Part shown: piece by piece, positions 1-6,834 of the stretch
Numbering within the stretch: the first letter of the stretch is position 1
Layout of the letters: the number at the start of each line of letters is the position of its first letter
Origin: UBA4055 sp036721445
GTDB lineage: Bacteria > UBA4055
Direction: 5' to 3'
Length of the DNA stretch: 9,551 bases
Assembly: GCA_036721445.1 (NCBI GenBank)
Contig: DAIMKZ010000091.1
Coordinates: 1-9,551, forward strand
Notes under the pieces: generated by a model
What the model saw: only the letters and a program-made list of their open reading frames with translations
Databases searched by the model: none
Told to the model about the DNA's origin: nothing
Made by a program: the position numbers and the translations under genes

Positions 1-2
1 CG

Positions 3-608
3 TTACCGGGGATTTAAACAATGTAGTGGATTTTTTGGCCACAAGAAGAAAAATGCATAAAATGCAGAGGCTGACAGCGGGTATTTATCCTGTAAAACAG
101 GCATCGCGAATATACCTATTAAACTGACAATGTAAAATAATATCTTAAGAATTATGTACTTGCGGCTTCTGTAAACCGAAACAGAATCGAAGAAAAAAGC
201 TGTTACAACTAACGAAAGGATGCACAGATTCAGGAAAACCAGAAAAGATATCAGCTTAGGTTCTTTTAATCCGCCTGCGATGAAAACGAACCATGCAAAA
301 TAAAATGAAAGATGCAGGAGACTGTAGTTCATTATCTTCCTTCTGATCTCAGGTACGTTGTGAAATATAGGTGAGTTAAAATTAAGCCTGAGAAATGTTA
401 TAAGCATAAGATAATTCATTTGGCACGCTAAACCGAATAATATTACAAAGACCAGCACAAAAACTGAATCGACTTTTCCGAATAATATATATGCTTCAGA
501 GTCAAAGACTTTCATCAGAATAGTTAAAATTACAATTGTAAGATATATCAGCATCCCCAGCGGCATCGCTCTGTAGGTGAATCTGAATATCTTTATATAA
601 TCTTTCAT
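3..608 (-). CDS. Small membrane protein of the ABC operon; paralogue of the N-terminal half of the adjacent permease
   Basis: A very hydrophobic protein of 201 aa with about six probable membrane segments (roughly 16-32, 48-75, 97-112, 119-142, 152-170, 178-190). I see no catalytic motif. It aligns without large gaps to residues 1-200 of the next gene upstream: a segment with S..F....P.IR.KI..Y near residue 79-95, and SRKY(I/M)ILKI(L/V)F at 148-158 against 147-157 there. It is therefore probably an ABC-2-like membrane subunit or partner of the ATPase encoded at 1851-2576. I chose the ATG at 608 because GGAG lies 6 nt upstream and the start falls 1 nt after the preceding stop. An in-frame ATG at 626 and a TTG at 635 lack a good SD. 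The stop lies 2 nt from the window edge. The last residues are not membrane-like and the -1 frame stays open to the edge, so truncation or frameshift is possible. The exact role is unknown. Confidence 0.75.
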   Translation of the reverse strand: MKDYIKIFRFTYRAMPLGMLIYLTIVILTILMKVFDSEAYILFGKVDSVFVLVFVILFGLACQMNYLMLITFLRLNFNSPIFHNVPEIRRKIMNYSLLHLSFYFAWFVFIAGGLKEPKLISFLVFLNLCILSLVVTAFFFDSVSVYRSRKYIILKILFYIVSLIGIFAMPVLQDKYPLSASAFYAFFFLWPKNPLHCLNPR

Positions 609-609
609 T

Positions 610-1836
610 TCATGCTCCGGACTCATTATACTCAAATGTATTATTTTTTGATTTATTCTGTTTCCATTTAATATATATCAGCAGATATCCGCAAATTATA
701 CATACTGCCGGTAAAACCGCGTGCAGGTAAACTTTGAAATCATCGGGATTTTTATAAAACAGCCTGTATTCCATAATCGTTAATGAAAAAATAATGTATA
801 TGACCAGTCTTGTGTAATACCAAATGCCTGTAAAAAGTATATCCTTTTCAAATTCGTTGCGGTCTTTTTTGCTCATTAAAAACAGATTCTGGATCGTATC
901 CTTTTTATCAAATGCCTTTGAAACAAGTACTGGGATCAACAGTAATATTATTCCGATACCATAAGAGCTGTTAAAGGGTCCCAGAATATTAAACAAAAAG
1001 CCTGTTATAAAATTCGTTGCGTAGTAAATAACAATAAGAAGAATTATACTGCCTGTATATTTATACAGTGAGAACTGATATAATCTTGCGAAATTTAAAT
1101 GACCAGAATCCTTTGATATTCGTGCAAGAGCTTTCTTTATATCTTTTGCTTTCCAGCCTGATCCGAATACTTCTTCAAAATCACCGTATAAGAAACGCTT
1201 TACACCTTTCTCAGTATTTTCCTCATCTTCTTTATAATTTCTAAAATGTTCTATAAAATTCCTGAACTGGATCAACCAGATGAGTAGAGTATATCCGGAA
1301 ATAATTACAAGTGCAAATTCTTTGAACAACGAGGTAAGATACGGTGCCCAGATAATGCCAAACTGAAAAACAATCTTCAGTATCATATATTTTCTTGAAT
1401 TATAAATATATTTAAATCCCCACACAATGATGAGGAACAGTGAGATCAACCATGAATAAACAAACATAAAAAATATAATTTCTTTAAATCCTGTGATACG
1501 GGCAATAAAGATTGACCAAATGATAAAAATTCCTAATACTGAACCTTTATAAAAAAGTATTTTAGTTCTGATGCCCGGAGTCAAAACGAACAGATCGGAT
1601 TTCAGTGCTGACCTCAACTGATAAATAATACCCAGCGGAACGATTATATGTACCATAGTAAATATCAATATCGCCGGGATATCGAGAGCCGGATCTGATA
1701 TTTTTAACAAACTGGCATCAAAACCTTTGTATAATAATTTATACGATGATAGCAGAATTACGAGCAATATCGGAAAAATATACTTTATCCCGTATTTCTT
1801 CAGATCGTTAATGATCATTTGTTTATACACCTGCAT
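610..1836 (-). CDS. ABC-2-type membrane permease, two hydrophobic modules
   Basis: A 408-aa integral membrane protein. An N-terminal module (residues 1-190) has about six hydrophobic segments. A charged cytoplasmic-looking stretch follows (about 191-258, rich in E, K and D), then a C-terminal module with about four segments (261-284, 292-307, 335-355, 369-389). Each module carries a short polar stretch of the type L...P/K-R-x-K just before a hydrophobic segment (FVLTPGIRTKILF at 83-95; FLMSKKDRNEFEKDILF at 319-335). This recalls the coupling region of ABC-2 permeases, but that reading is inference. The start is ATG 1836 with GGGAGAG ending 4 nt upstream. It begins 14 nt after the ATPase stop, so it is probably the membrane partner of that ATPase. 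Its N-terminal half is paralogous to the protein at 3-608. Substrate unknown; operon context suggests an envelope- or antibiotic-related transporter. Confidence 0.8.
   Translation of the reverse strand: MQVYKQMIINDLKKYGIKYIFPILLVILLSSYKLLYKGFDASLLKISDPALDIPAILIFTMVHIIVPLGIIYQLRSALKSDLFVLTPGIRTKILFYKGSVLGIFIIWSIFIARITGFKEIIFFMFVYSWLISLFLIIVWGFKYIYNSRKYMILKIVFQFGIIWAPYLTSLFKEFALVIISGYTLLIWLIQFRNFIEHFRNYKEDEENTEKGVKRFLYGDFEEVFGSGWKAKDIKKALARISKDSGHLNFARLYQFSLYKYTGSIILLIVIYYATNFITGFLFNILGPFNSSYGIGIILLLIPVLVSKAFDKKDTIQNLFLMSKKDRNEFEKDILFTGIWYYTRLVIYIIFSLTIMEYRLFYKNPDDFKVYLHAVLPAVCIICGYLLIYIKWKQNKSKNNTFEYNESGA
615..618 (-). promoter_or_regulatory. Ribosome binding site that sets the start at 608
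   Basis: GGAG on the minus strand, 6 nt before the ATG at 608. It lies inside the last codons of the upstream permease gene, whose stop is at 612-610. This favours ATG 608 over the upstream in-frame ATG 626 and TTG 635, and suggests translational coupling. Confidence 0.6.
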
Positions 1837-1850
1837 TTCACTCTCCCGGA

Positions 1851-2576
1851 TTATTTATTCATTTCAAGGAAGATATCTTCAAGATTCATTTTTTCGCTGT
1901 ACTGTTCCTTCAAGTCTGAAAGACTTCCCGTATATTTAATCTCATTATCTTTCAATAAAGCTACGTCCGCGGCAATTCTTTCAAGATCCGATGTTATATG
2001 TGTTGAAAACAGCATTGTACTTCCGCTGTCGAGATTTAGATCTATAAGTTCTTTTATAAAATCCCTTCGCGCTACAGGATCAAGGCTGGCAACAGGTTCA
2101 TCGAAAATATAGAGTTCCGGATCATGACCCATAGCAGCAACTATAGCCACTTTCTGCTTCTCCCCTTCCGAAAGGTCTCTGAAACGGGCATCTGGATCAA
2201 TACTCCATTCTTTGATCAGCTTTGATATCTTATCTTTGTTCCATGCATTGTAAAAAGCTCCGATGTAATCAAGCAGGTCTTTAACTCTCATCCATCCACT
2301 GAATATATCAGTTTTCTGCGGTACATAACCGATCCTGTGCTTCACTTCGCCGGGCAGGTCCCAGGAATCTTTACCGAATACTGTTGCTTTACCGCTGTCG
2401 AGTTTCAGCAGTCCAAGCAAAGCTTTGATCATCGTGGTCTTCCCCGCTCCGTTCTTCCCGATCAGACCCATGATCGTACCTTTTCGGATTGTCAGGTCAA
2501 TATTTTTCAACACCTGCTTATTGCCGTAACTTTTTGAGACTTTCTCCAGCCTGATCACTATATCGTTATTTTCCAT
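1851..2576 (-). CDS. ABC transporter ATP-binding protein (YtrB/BcrA-like)
   Basis: A 241-aa single ABC nucleotide-binding domain that hydrolyses ATP to drive a membrane partner, probably the permease(s) encoded just downstream. All hallmarks are visible: Walker A GKNGAGKT (40-47), Q-loop Q87 in YVPQ, signature LSEGE (135-139, a variant of LSGGQ), Walker B LYIFDE ending at D159-E160, D-loop ASLD (163-166), and switch His193 in STH. There is no fused membrane domain, so this is the separate-subunit exporter type found in drug or peptide resistance and YtrB-like systems. The ATG at 2576 overlaps the end of the GntR gene by 11 nt, and GGAGAG lies 5 nt upstream, so translation is probably coupled. 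The length is normal for the class. Substrate is not predictable from sequence. Confidence 0.95.
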   Translation of the reverse strand: MENNDIVIRLEKVSKSYGNKQVLKNIDLTIRKGTIMGLIGKNGAGKTTMIKALLGLLKLDSGKATVFGKDSWDLPGEVKHRIGYVPQKTDIFSGWMRVKDLLDYIGAFYNAWNKDKISKLIKEWSIDPDARFRDLSEGEKQKVAIVAAMGHDPELYIFDEPVASLDPVARRDFIKELIDLNLDSGSTMLFSTHITSDLERIAADVALLKDNEIKYTGSLSDLKEQYSEKMNLEDIFLEMNK

Positions 2577-2970
2577 TTTTACTCTCCATTATTTTTGATA
2601 ACAGTTCTATGACCTTGTCCTTTGAAAGATCAAGCTGCTTTGCCTGATCCGCTATTTCCTCAAGTCCGGGCCTTATGATCTCTATTCTTTCTTTTAACGT
2701 CTTGCTCGATTTAATATCGGTCGACACGAACATCCCGAGTCCTCTCCTCCTTTCGAGAATGTTAGAATTCTCAAGCATGCTGTAAGCTTTGGAGACCGTC
2801 ATCGGATTGACTTGGAAGTACATTGCCACCCTCCTGACCGAAGGCATTTCATCACCCGGCGACAGATTCCCGCTCGCCACAAGACGCTCGACCTGTTCCA
2901 CTATCTGCTTATATATAGGAACGCCCGAACTCGGCTGTATCTGGAATATTATTTGTTTATTGTCGTCCAT
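2566..2970 (-). CDS. GntR-family transcriptional regulator, YtrA subfamily
   Basis: A short (134 aa) DNA-binding regulator. The N-terminal GntR winged helix-turn-helix is clear: PIYKQIVEQVERLV (18-31), EMPSVRRVA (41-49), NPMTVSKAYSMLE (55-67), and a wing around RRRGLGMFV (74-82). Only about 50 residues follow, predicted helical, too short for an FadR or HutC ligand domain. This matches the YtrA subfamily, which typically represses its own operon with an ABC transporter. I chose ATG 2970 because an AAGGG/GGCGG stretch precedes it. The in-frame GTG at 3000 has no SD and would sit only about 10 nt from the predicted transcription start. It is the first gene of the operon, directly downstream of an inverted repeat overlapping the promoter, so self-repression is likely. 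Confidence 0.92.
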   Translation of the reverse strand: MDDNKQIIFQIQPSSGVPIYKQIVEQVERLVASGNLSPGDEMPSVRRVAMYFQVNPMTVSKAYSMLENSNILERRRGLGMFVSTDIKSSKTLKERIEIIRPGLEEIADQAKQLDLSKDKVIELLSKIMESKNGK

Positions 2971-3006
2971 CTTACCGCCCTTTTTGATTTGACGAGACAC
3001 TGCATT

Positions 3007-3030
3007 AGTGTATCAGTAATGTAATACACT
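3007..3030. promoter_or_regulatory. Probable GntR/YtrA-type operator (inverted repeat)
   Basis: A perfect inverted repeat with 7-bp arms: AGTGTAT at 3007-3013 and ATACACT at 3024-3030, separated by 10 nt. Written as a motif it is AGTGTA-N12-TACACT. It covers the -10 region and probable start point of the GntR-ABC operon. From memory, the published B. subtilis YtrA site is AGTGTA and TACACT about 13 bp apart, nearly the same. That the GntR protein encoded at 2970-2566 binds here is inference from position and similarity. Confidence 0.7.
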
Positions 3031-3046
3031 TAAAGCAAAAAGTCAA
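3018..3046 (-). promoter_or_regulatory. Sigma70-type promoter of the GntR-ABC operon
   Basis: On the minus strand, TTGACT (3046-3041) is a 5/6 match to the -35 box. An exact 17-nt spacer separates it from TACATT (3023-3018), a 4/6 match to the -10 box. An A8 tract at 3060-3053, 6 nt upstream of the -35 box, sits where an UP element would lie. The predicted start is near 3011, giving a leader of about 40 nt before ATG 2970. The inverted-repeat operator overlaps the -10 box, consistent with steric repression. Confidence 0.65.
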
Positions 3047-3121
3047 GAGGTATTTTTTTTCATAGCGACTTTTGGAATTTTATTTTATATTCAGAAAATT
3101 GAAAATTTAATTACGGATGTT

Positions 3122-4363
3122 ATGAGAAAACGGCTTAGAAAGATAACCAACAACAATGTCCATCTGGCATTCGTTTTCACGGCTCTTCAGGGCTTCGGGA
3201 GAGGGATATGGATGGGGAATATTCTCAGCCTTTTCATAGTTCTGACCGCGGAAAAAAGCGAGCCTGTCTTCGGACTTGCCCCGAACGAGCTGCTTGGTAT
3301 CACATCAGGCATTACCGGGATAGCTATGACGGCTCTTGTTTTCCCTTCCGGATTCCTGGCGGACAGATACAGGCGTGACTCGATGCTGAAAGCGGCGTCG
3401 GTTATCGGTATAACTGCCATGCTGCTGCTTTTTTATTCGGGATCGATATTCACGATATTTATAGCGATGTTCTTCTGGGGAGCTTTCCAGGGACTTTCAA
3501 GACCTGCATACGAAGCGATATTCGCCGATTCCGTGGCTTCAGGAAAGAGATCCGGTATTTATGCGAAGATACATCTGACCGACCAGATCGCGATGGCGAC
3601 AGGGCCTTTCCTTAACGTTATCCTTTTCCTTATATTAGGTGACGAATGGGATATACCCATCTTGCGCAAGATAATGTATTTCGGAATATTCTTCTCTCTC
3701 GCTTCGGCTGTAAGCCTGCTGTTCTTTAAGGACGACAGAACACTCGGCGACGAGAGCGAATCTATACTTGAGATCAGCGAGAACGGAGAAGATCATGCCT
3801 CAAAAGCCAGAAAAATTTCTTTTCTGCTCGTCGGCTCAAATCTGATAATAGGCATGGGCGCGGGAATGACGGTCAAGTTCTTCCCGGTATTCTTCAAATC
3901 GGTATACGGTCTGAAGCCTGTATCGGTACAGGTTATCATGGGTATAACTCTTATTACGACGGGTCTGTTCGGACTACTTGCCCAGAAATTCTCTGAAAGC
4001 CGCGGAAGGGTCGAGATCATGCTAGCCGTAAAAGTGCTTGCCACTATATTTCTGTTCATTATTGCGTTCTATCCGCCGCTTATTATCCTTCTGCCCCTTT
4101 TCGTTTTGAGAGGCTCGCTCATGAATTCAGCCCAGCCATTGAGCAGATCCATTCTCATGGACACAGTATCAAAAAAGCACAGGGGAAAATGGAATTCGGC
4201 TGAAACGATCTCGTGGGGTCTGTTCTGGAACGCATCCGCTGTTCTGGGAGGTTTTCTTATCGGGGATGACAATTTCAGACTGTGCTTCCTTGTCACGGGA
4301 ATGGTCTACGTCATCGGCACGATCCCTGTCATAATGCTCATCCCGCTTGTAAATAAAGAATAA
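3122..4363 (+). CDS. Major facilitator superfamily (MFS) transporter
   Basis: A 413-aa polytopic membrane protein, the usual size for a 12-helix MFS carrier. The family motif A between helices 2 and 3 is visible as GFLADRYRRD (77-86), with Asp81 and Arg82. A hydrophilic central loop (about 203-230, rich in D, E and S) separates the two six-helix halves. A second polar loop, KKHRGKWNSAETISWG (351-366), resembles the helix 10-11 region, where MFS proteins often carry SRGxxxG-like motifs. The ATG at 3122 has only a weak SD (GGA). It diverges from the GntR operon and is followed 13 nt later by a peptidase gene, so the two are probably cotranscribed. The substrate cannot be read from sequence; amino acid, peptide or drug transport are all possible. 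Confidence 0.9.
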   Translation: MRKRLRKITNNNVHLAFVFTALQGFGRGIWMGNILSLFIVLTAEKSEPVFGLAPNELLGITSGITGIAMTALVFPSGFLADRYRRDSMLKAASVIGITAMLLLFYSGSIFTIFIAMFFWGAFQGLSRPAYEAIFADSVASGKRSGIYAKIHLTDQIAMATGPFLNVILFLILGDEWDIPILRKIMYFGIFFSLASAVSLLFFKDDRTLGDESESILEISENGEDHASKARKISFLLVGSNLIIGMGAGMTVKFFPVFFKSVYGLKPVSVQVIMGITLITTGLFGLLAQKFSESRGRVEIMLAVKVLATIFLFIIAFYPPLIILLPLFVLRGSLMNSAQPLSRSILMDTVSKKHRGKWNSAETISWGLFWNASAVLGGFLIGDDNFRLCFLVTGMVYVIGTIPVIMLIPLVNKE

Positions 4364-4364
4364 A

Positions 4365-4370
4365 AAGGTG
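4365..4370 (+). promoter_or_regulatory. Ribosome binding site of the S9 peptidase
   Basis: AAGGTG lies 6 nt before ATG 4377. It includes the in-frame GTG at 4368, which is therefore part of the SD rather than the start codon. This sets the peptidase start three codons inside the longest open frame. Confidence 0.65.
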
Positions 4371-4376
4371 AACTGC

Positions 4377-6758
4377 ATGAAGAAAATCGCGCTTTTAATG
4401 ATCTGCATACCGGCTTTTACGATCATTTTTGCTTCGGAAGGATTTAAACTTCCGCCCGATGAGATACTGAAAGTATTCGACGCTCCGGACGATCAGCTTA
4501 TGAGTGTTGTCAGCGGTACGGATAAAGCAATAGAATACACATACGAACGGTATGAAACTCTGGAAGACCTGTCCAGAGACAAACTGTCTCTTGCAGGCAA
4601 TATAATCTTTCCCGGTCTGCATTCGGAGAAAACACGGTTCGCAAAAAAATATCTGAAGACAGTCGATCTCAACACTCTGGAACGGACGGAAATAACGCCT
4701 GCCGATGAGAAAGCGGTACTGGATTTTGAAATATCTCCCGACAGAAAGTATATCGCTTATCTGTCGCAGCTTAAAGACGGCGTATATCTCCGCGTTGCCG
4801 ACATTGAAACGGGCCGAATGGTCTTCAAAGATACCGCTAAAGTCAATATGAGCATGTCGGAGCTGCTGATAAAATGGAGTACGGATTCAAGATCGCTTTT
4901 CATTCCGAGACCTTTCTACGGAAGTGATCCTGTGCCGGAAAAGACGGTCGCCGACATTGCTCCGGTTGCCGAGGAAAGTTCCGGCAGGACCGCACAGCTT
5001 AGAACTTATTCTAACCTTTTACAGTCGGCATTCGACATCAGGCTTTTCGAATATTTTTTCACTTCGCAGTTCGTAAAACTCGATGTACAAACAGGCACGG
5101 AAACACCTGTCGGCGATCCCGGTATTTACAGATCGTTCTCTCAGTCTCCCGACGGTAAATATTTTCTGGTCAGAAAGATCAGTGAACCATACTCTTTCAC
5201 CGTTCCCTATTACAGGTTCGGCTACAGCTGGCTGATCCTTGACTTTGAAGGAAAAGAGATAAAGAATCTTGTGACGAAAGAAGTGCAGGACGAGATCCCG
5301 ATCGGCGGAGTTGAGATCGGCATAAGAGATCCCCGCTGGATCCCTCAGGAAAGCTCTGTGTTATGCTGGACCGAGGCCAATGACGGCGGAGATCCGAAAA
5401 AGAAAGTCCCTTTCCGGGACAGCTTTTATAAACTGAACTCTCCCTTTTCAAAGAAATCGTCACTTTTCCTCAAGACGAAGAACCGCGGATATATTTCAGG
5501 GTTCACCCAGGATAAAGGCAGGTTCGTCTATCTCGATTACGACAGGGACAATGAATGGATGAGCACTTATTTCGGATCGTATGACGGAAGCGCGGACGAT
5601 AAACTCCTTTTCACAAGAAGCGAGAACGAGAAATACGAACATCCCGGCGATTTTGTTACGACGAGGCTCCCGAACGGATATGAAGCGATCAGGTTCAAAA
5701 ACGGGCTGTTCTACCTTTACGGTCAGGGTTATTCTCCTGAAGGCAATTTTCCGTTCCTGCAGAGTTTCGATCCGGCAACCGGGAACAAACAGCTGCTGTT
5801 CAGGTGTTCAGATAAAGAGTACGAGAATTTTTCGGGATTTGCAGGAACAGGTACGGACATGATCGTCATTACAAAAGAGACGCCGGAAGAACCGAGGAAT
5901 TATTTTACTTTAGACATATCGACAGGTCAGCGGAAACAGATCACTTCGAATTACGATCACGCACCTGAAGTCAGAGAAATCCGCACTGAGCTGGTGACAT
6001 ATATGCGTGAAGATTCTTTAACGCTCAGCGGGAAACTGTACCTGCCGCCTGACTACGAACCCGGAAAGAAATATCCGGTCGTGATCTGGGCGTATCCGAG
6101 AGAATACGTCGAGCTTTCCACGGCCGGTCAGGTCACGGGATCGCAATACACTTACACGAGGTTCTGGGGCGCGTCCGTAAAATATCTCGCCCTGCACGGA
6201 TATGTAGTGCTTGACAACGCGTCAATGCCGGTGATCGGAGACATTGAGAAAAGGAACGATACGTTCATCAGTCAGATAGTAATGAATGCGAAAGCCGCGC
6301 TCGATTATCTTGACGGACGCGGTCTGATCGACAGGACGAAAGCGGCGGTCGGCGGCCACAGTTACGGCGCGTTCATGACCGCGAACCTTTTAGCCCATTC
6401 TGACCTGTTCACCGCCGGGATAGCCAACAGCGGCGCCTACAACAGAACACTCACACCTTTCGGGTTCCAGTCGGAGGAGCGCACGTACTGGCAGGCAAAG
6501 GATTTCTATCATAAGGCCTCACCTTTCACTAACGCTGACAGCATAAAGACCCCGCTTTTACTCATCCACGGCGCTGACGACAGCAACGCGGGAACGTATC
6601 CGATGCAGTCCGAAAGAATGTACGCTGCTATAAAAGGCAACGGCGGAACTGCAAGGCTGGTCATGCTTCCCTATGAAGGTCACGGTTACGAATCCCGTGA
6701 AGCGAACCTCCACGTCCTCGCGGAGATGTGCGAGTGGCTCGACAGGTTCCTTAAATAA
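4377..6758 (+). CDS. Exported S9 prolyl-oligopeptidase-family serine peptidase, glutamyl endopeptidase (S9D)-like
   Basis: A 793-aa protein with a signal peptide (MKK, then a hydrophobic core to residue 19, likely cut after A19), so it probably acts in the periplasm or outside. Residues about 40-530 look like a beta-propeller, with repeated SPDxKY-type strands. The C-terminal alpha/beta-hydrolase domain has the nucleophile motif GGHSYG with Ser662, catalytic Asp735 in HGADD, and His769 in EGHGY. The stretch SGAYNRTLTPFGFQ (685-698), the segment AGQVTGS, and an insertion with RTYSNLLQ...LFEYFFTSQ (about 209-231) match what I recall of plant chloroplast glutamyl endopeptidase, MEROPS S9D. Glu-specific cleavage is inference from that likeness. 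The start is ATG 4377. It lies 13 nt after the MFS gene in the same direction, and the pair may work in peptide breakdown and transport. All catalytic residues are intact. Confidence 0.9.
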   Translation: MKKIALLMICIPAFTIIFASEGFKLPPDEILKVFDAPDDQLMSVVSGTDKAIEYTYERYETLEDLSRDKLSLAGNIIFPGLHSEKTRFAKKYLKTVDLNTLERTEITPADEKAVLDFEISPDRKYIAYLSQLKDGVYLRVADIETGRMVFKDTAKVNMSMSELLIKWSTDSRSLFIPRPFYGSDPVPEKTVADIAPVAEESSGRTAQLRTYSNLLQSAFDIRLFEYFFTSQFVKLDVQTGTETPVGDPGIYRSFSQSPDGKYFLVRKISEPYSFTVPYYRFGYSWLILDFEGKEIKNLVTKEVQDEIPIGGVEIGIRDPRWIPQESSVLCWTEANDGGDPKKKVPFRDSFYKLNSPFSKKSSLFLKTKNRGYISGFTQDKGRFVYLDYDRDNEWMSTYFGSYDGSADDKLLFTRSENEKYEHPGDFVTTRLPNGYEAIRFKNGLFYLYGQGYSPEGNFPFLQSFDPATGNKQLLFRCSDKEYENFSGFAGTGTDMIVITKETPEEPRNYFTLDISTGQRKQITSNYDHAPEVREIRTELVTYMREDSLTLSGKLYLPPDYEPGKKYPVVIWAYPREYVELSTAGQVTGSQYTYTRFWGASVKYLALHGYVVLDNASMPVIGDIEKRNDTFISQIVMNAKAALDYLDGRGLIDRTKAAVGGHSYGAFMTANLLAHSDLFTAGIANSGAYNRTLTPFGFQSEERTYWQAKDFYHKASPFTNADSIKTPLLLIHGADDSNAGTYPMQSERMYAAIKGNGGTARLVMLPYEGHGYESREANLHVLAEMCEWLDRFLK

Positions 6759-6775
6759 TATTTTCAGCTGCGTTC

Positions 6776-6804
6776 TTGAAAAAGATCAAATAATTTCGTA
6801 TTTT
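6776..6804 (+). promoter_or_regulatory. Candidate promoter of the YbdG-like/TPR gene pair
   Basis: TTGAAA (6776-6781, 5/6 to the -35 consensus), a 17-nt spacer, then TATTTT (6799-6804, 4/6 to the -10 consensus). The predicted start near 6811 leaves a leader of about 24 nt that contains the SD. It fills most of the 76-nt gap after the peptidase gene. The region is AT-rich, so a chance match is possible. Confidence 0.4.
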
Positions 6805-6834
6805 GTCTTCTGTCAATAATAAGAGGAATTAATA

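Noticed and set aside
609..635. Longer versions of the small membrane protein starting at TTG 635 or ATG 626.
   Set aside because: Neither has a convincing SD, and both lie inside the upstream gene, whereas ATG 608 has GGAG at 6-nt spacing and starts right after the preceding stop.
1819..2112. 97-aa plus-strand frame opposite the ATPase gene.
   Set aside because: It is antisense to a clear ABC ATPase, with no SD and no recognisable domain.
610..2576. AT-richer composition of the permease genes as a sign of horizontal transfer.
   Set aside because: Hydrophobic proteins favour T- and A-rich codons, the ATPase and GntR genes look like the rest, and no mobile element or integration scar is visible.
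2971..3000. Upstream GTG start (3000) for the GntR gene, adding 10 residues.
   Set aside because: It has no SD, sits only about 10 nt from the predicted transcription start, and the added residues are not part of the GntR fold; ATG 2970 is better supported.
3053..3060. T8 run upstream of the MFS gene, as a terminator for plus-strand transcription.
   Set aside because: No GC-rich hairpin precedes it; on the minus strand it is better explained as an A-tract UP element for the GntR promoter.
3063..3091. Possible MFS promoter TAGCGA-N17-TATATT.
   Set aside because: The -35 box matches only 3/6 in an AT-rich stretch; alternatives such as TTGGAA with GAAAAT are equally weak, so I cannot choose.
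5581..5862. 93-aa open frame on the plus strand within the peptidase gene, and an 88-aa minus-strand frame at 5197-5463.
   Set aside because: Both are fully inside the well-supported peptidase gene, with Arg/Ser-rich low-complexity translations typical of shadow frames.
6761..6782. Inverted repeat TTTTCA/TGAAAA after the peptidase gene, as a possible terminator.
   Set aside because: The stem is only six mostly A-T pairs with a 10-nt loop and no T-tract follows; it overlaps a better promoter candidate.
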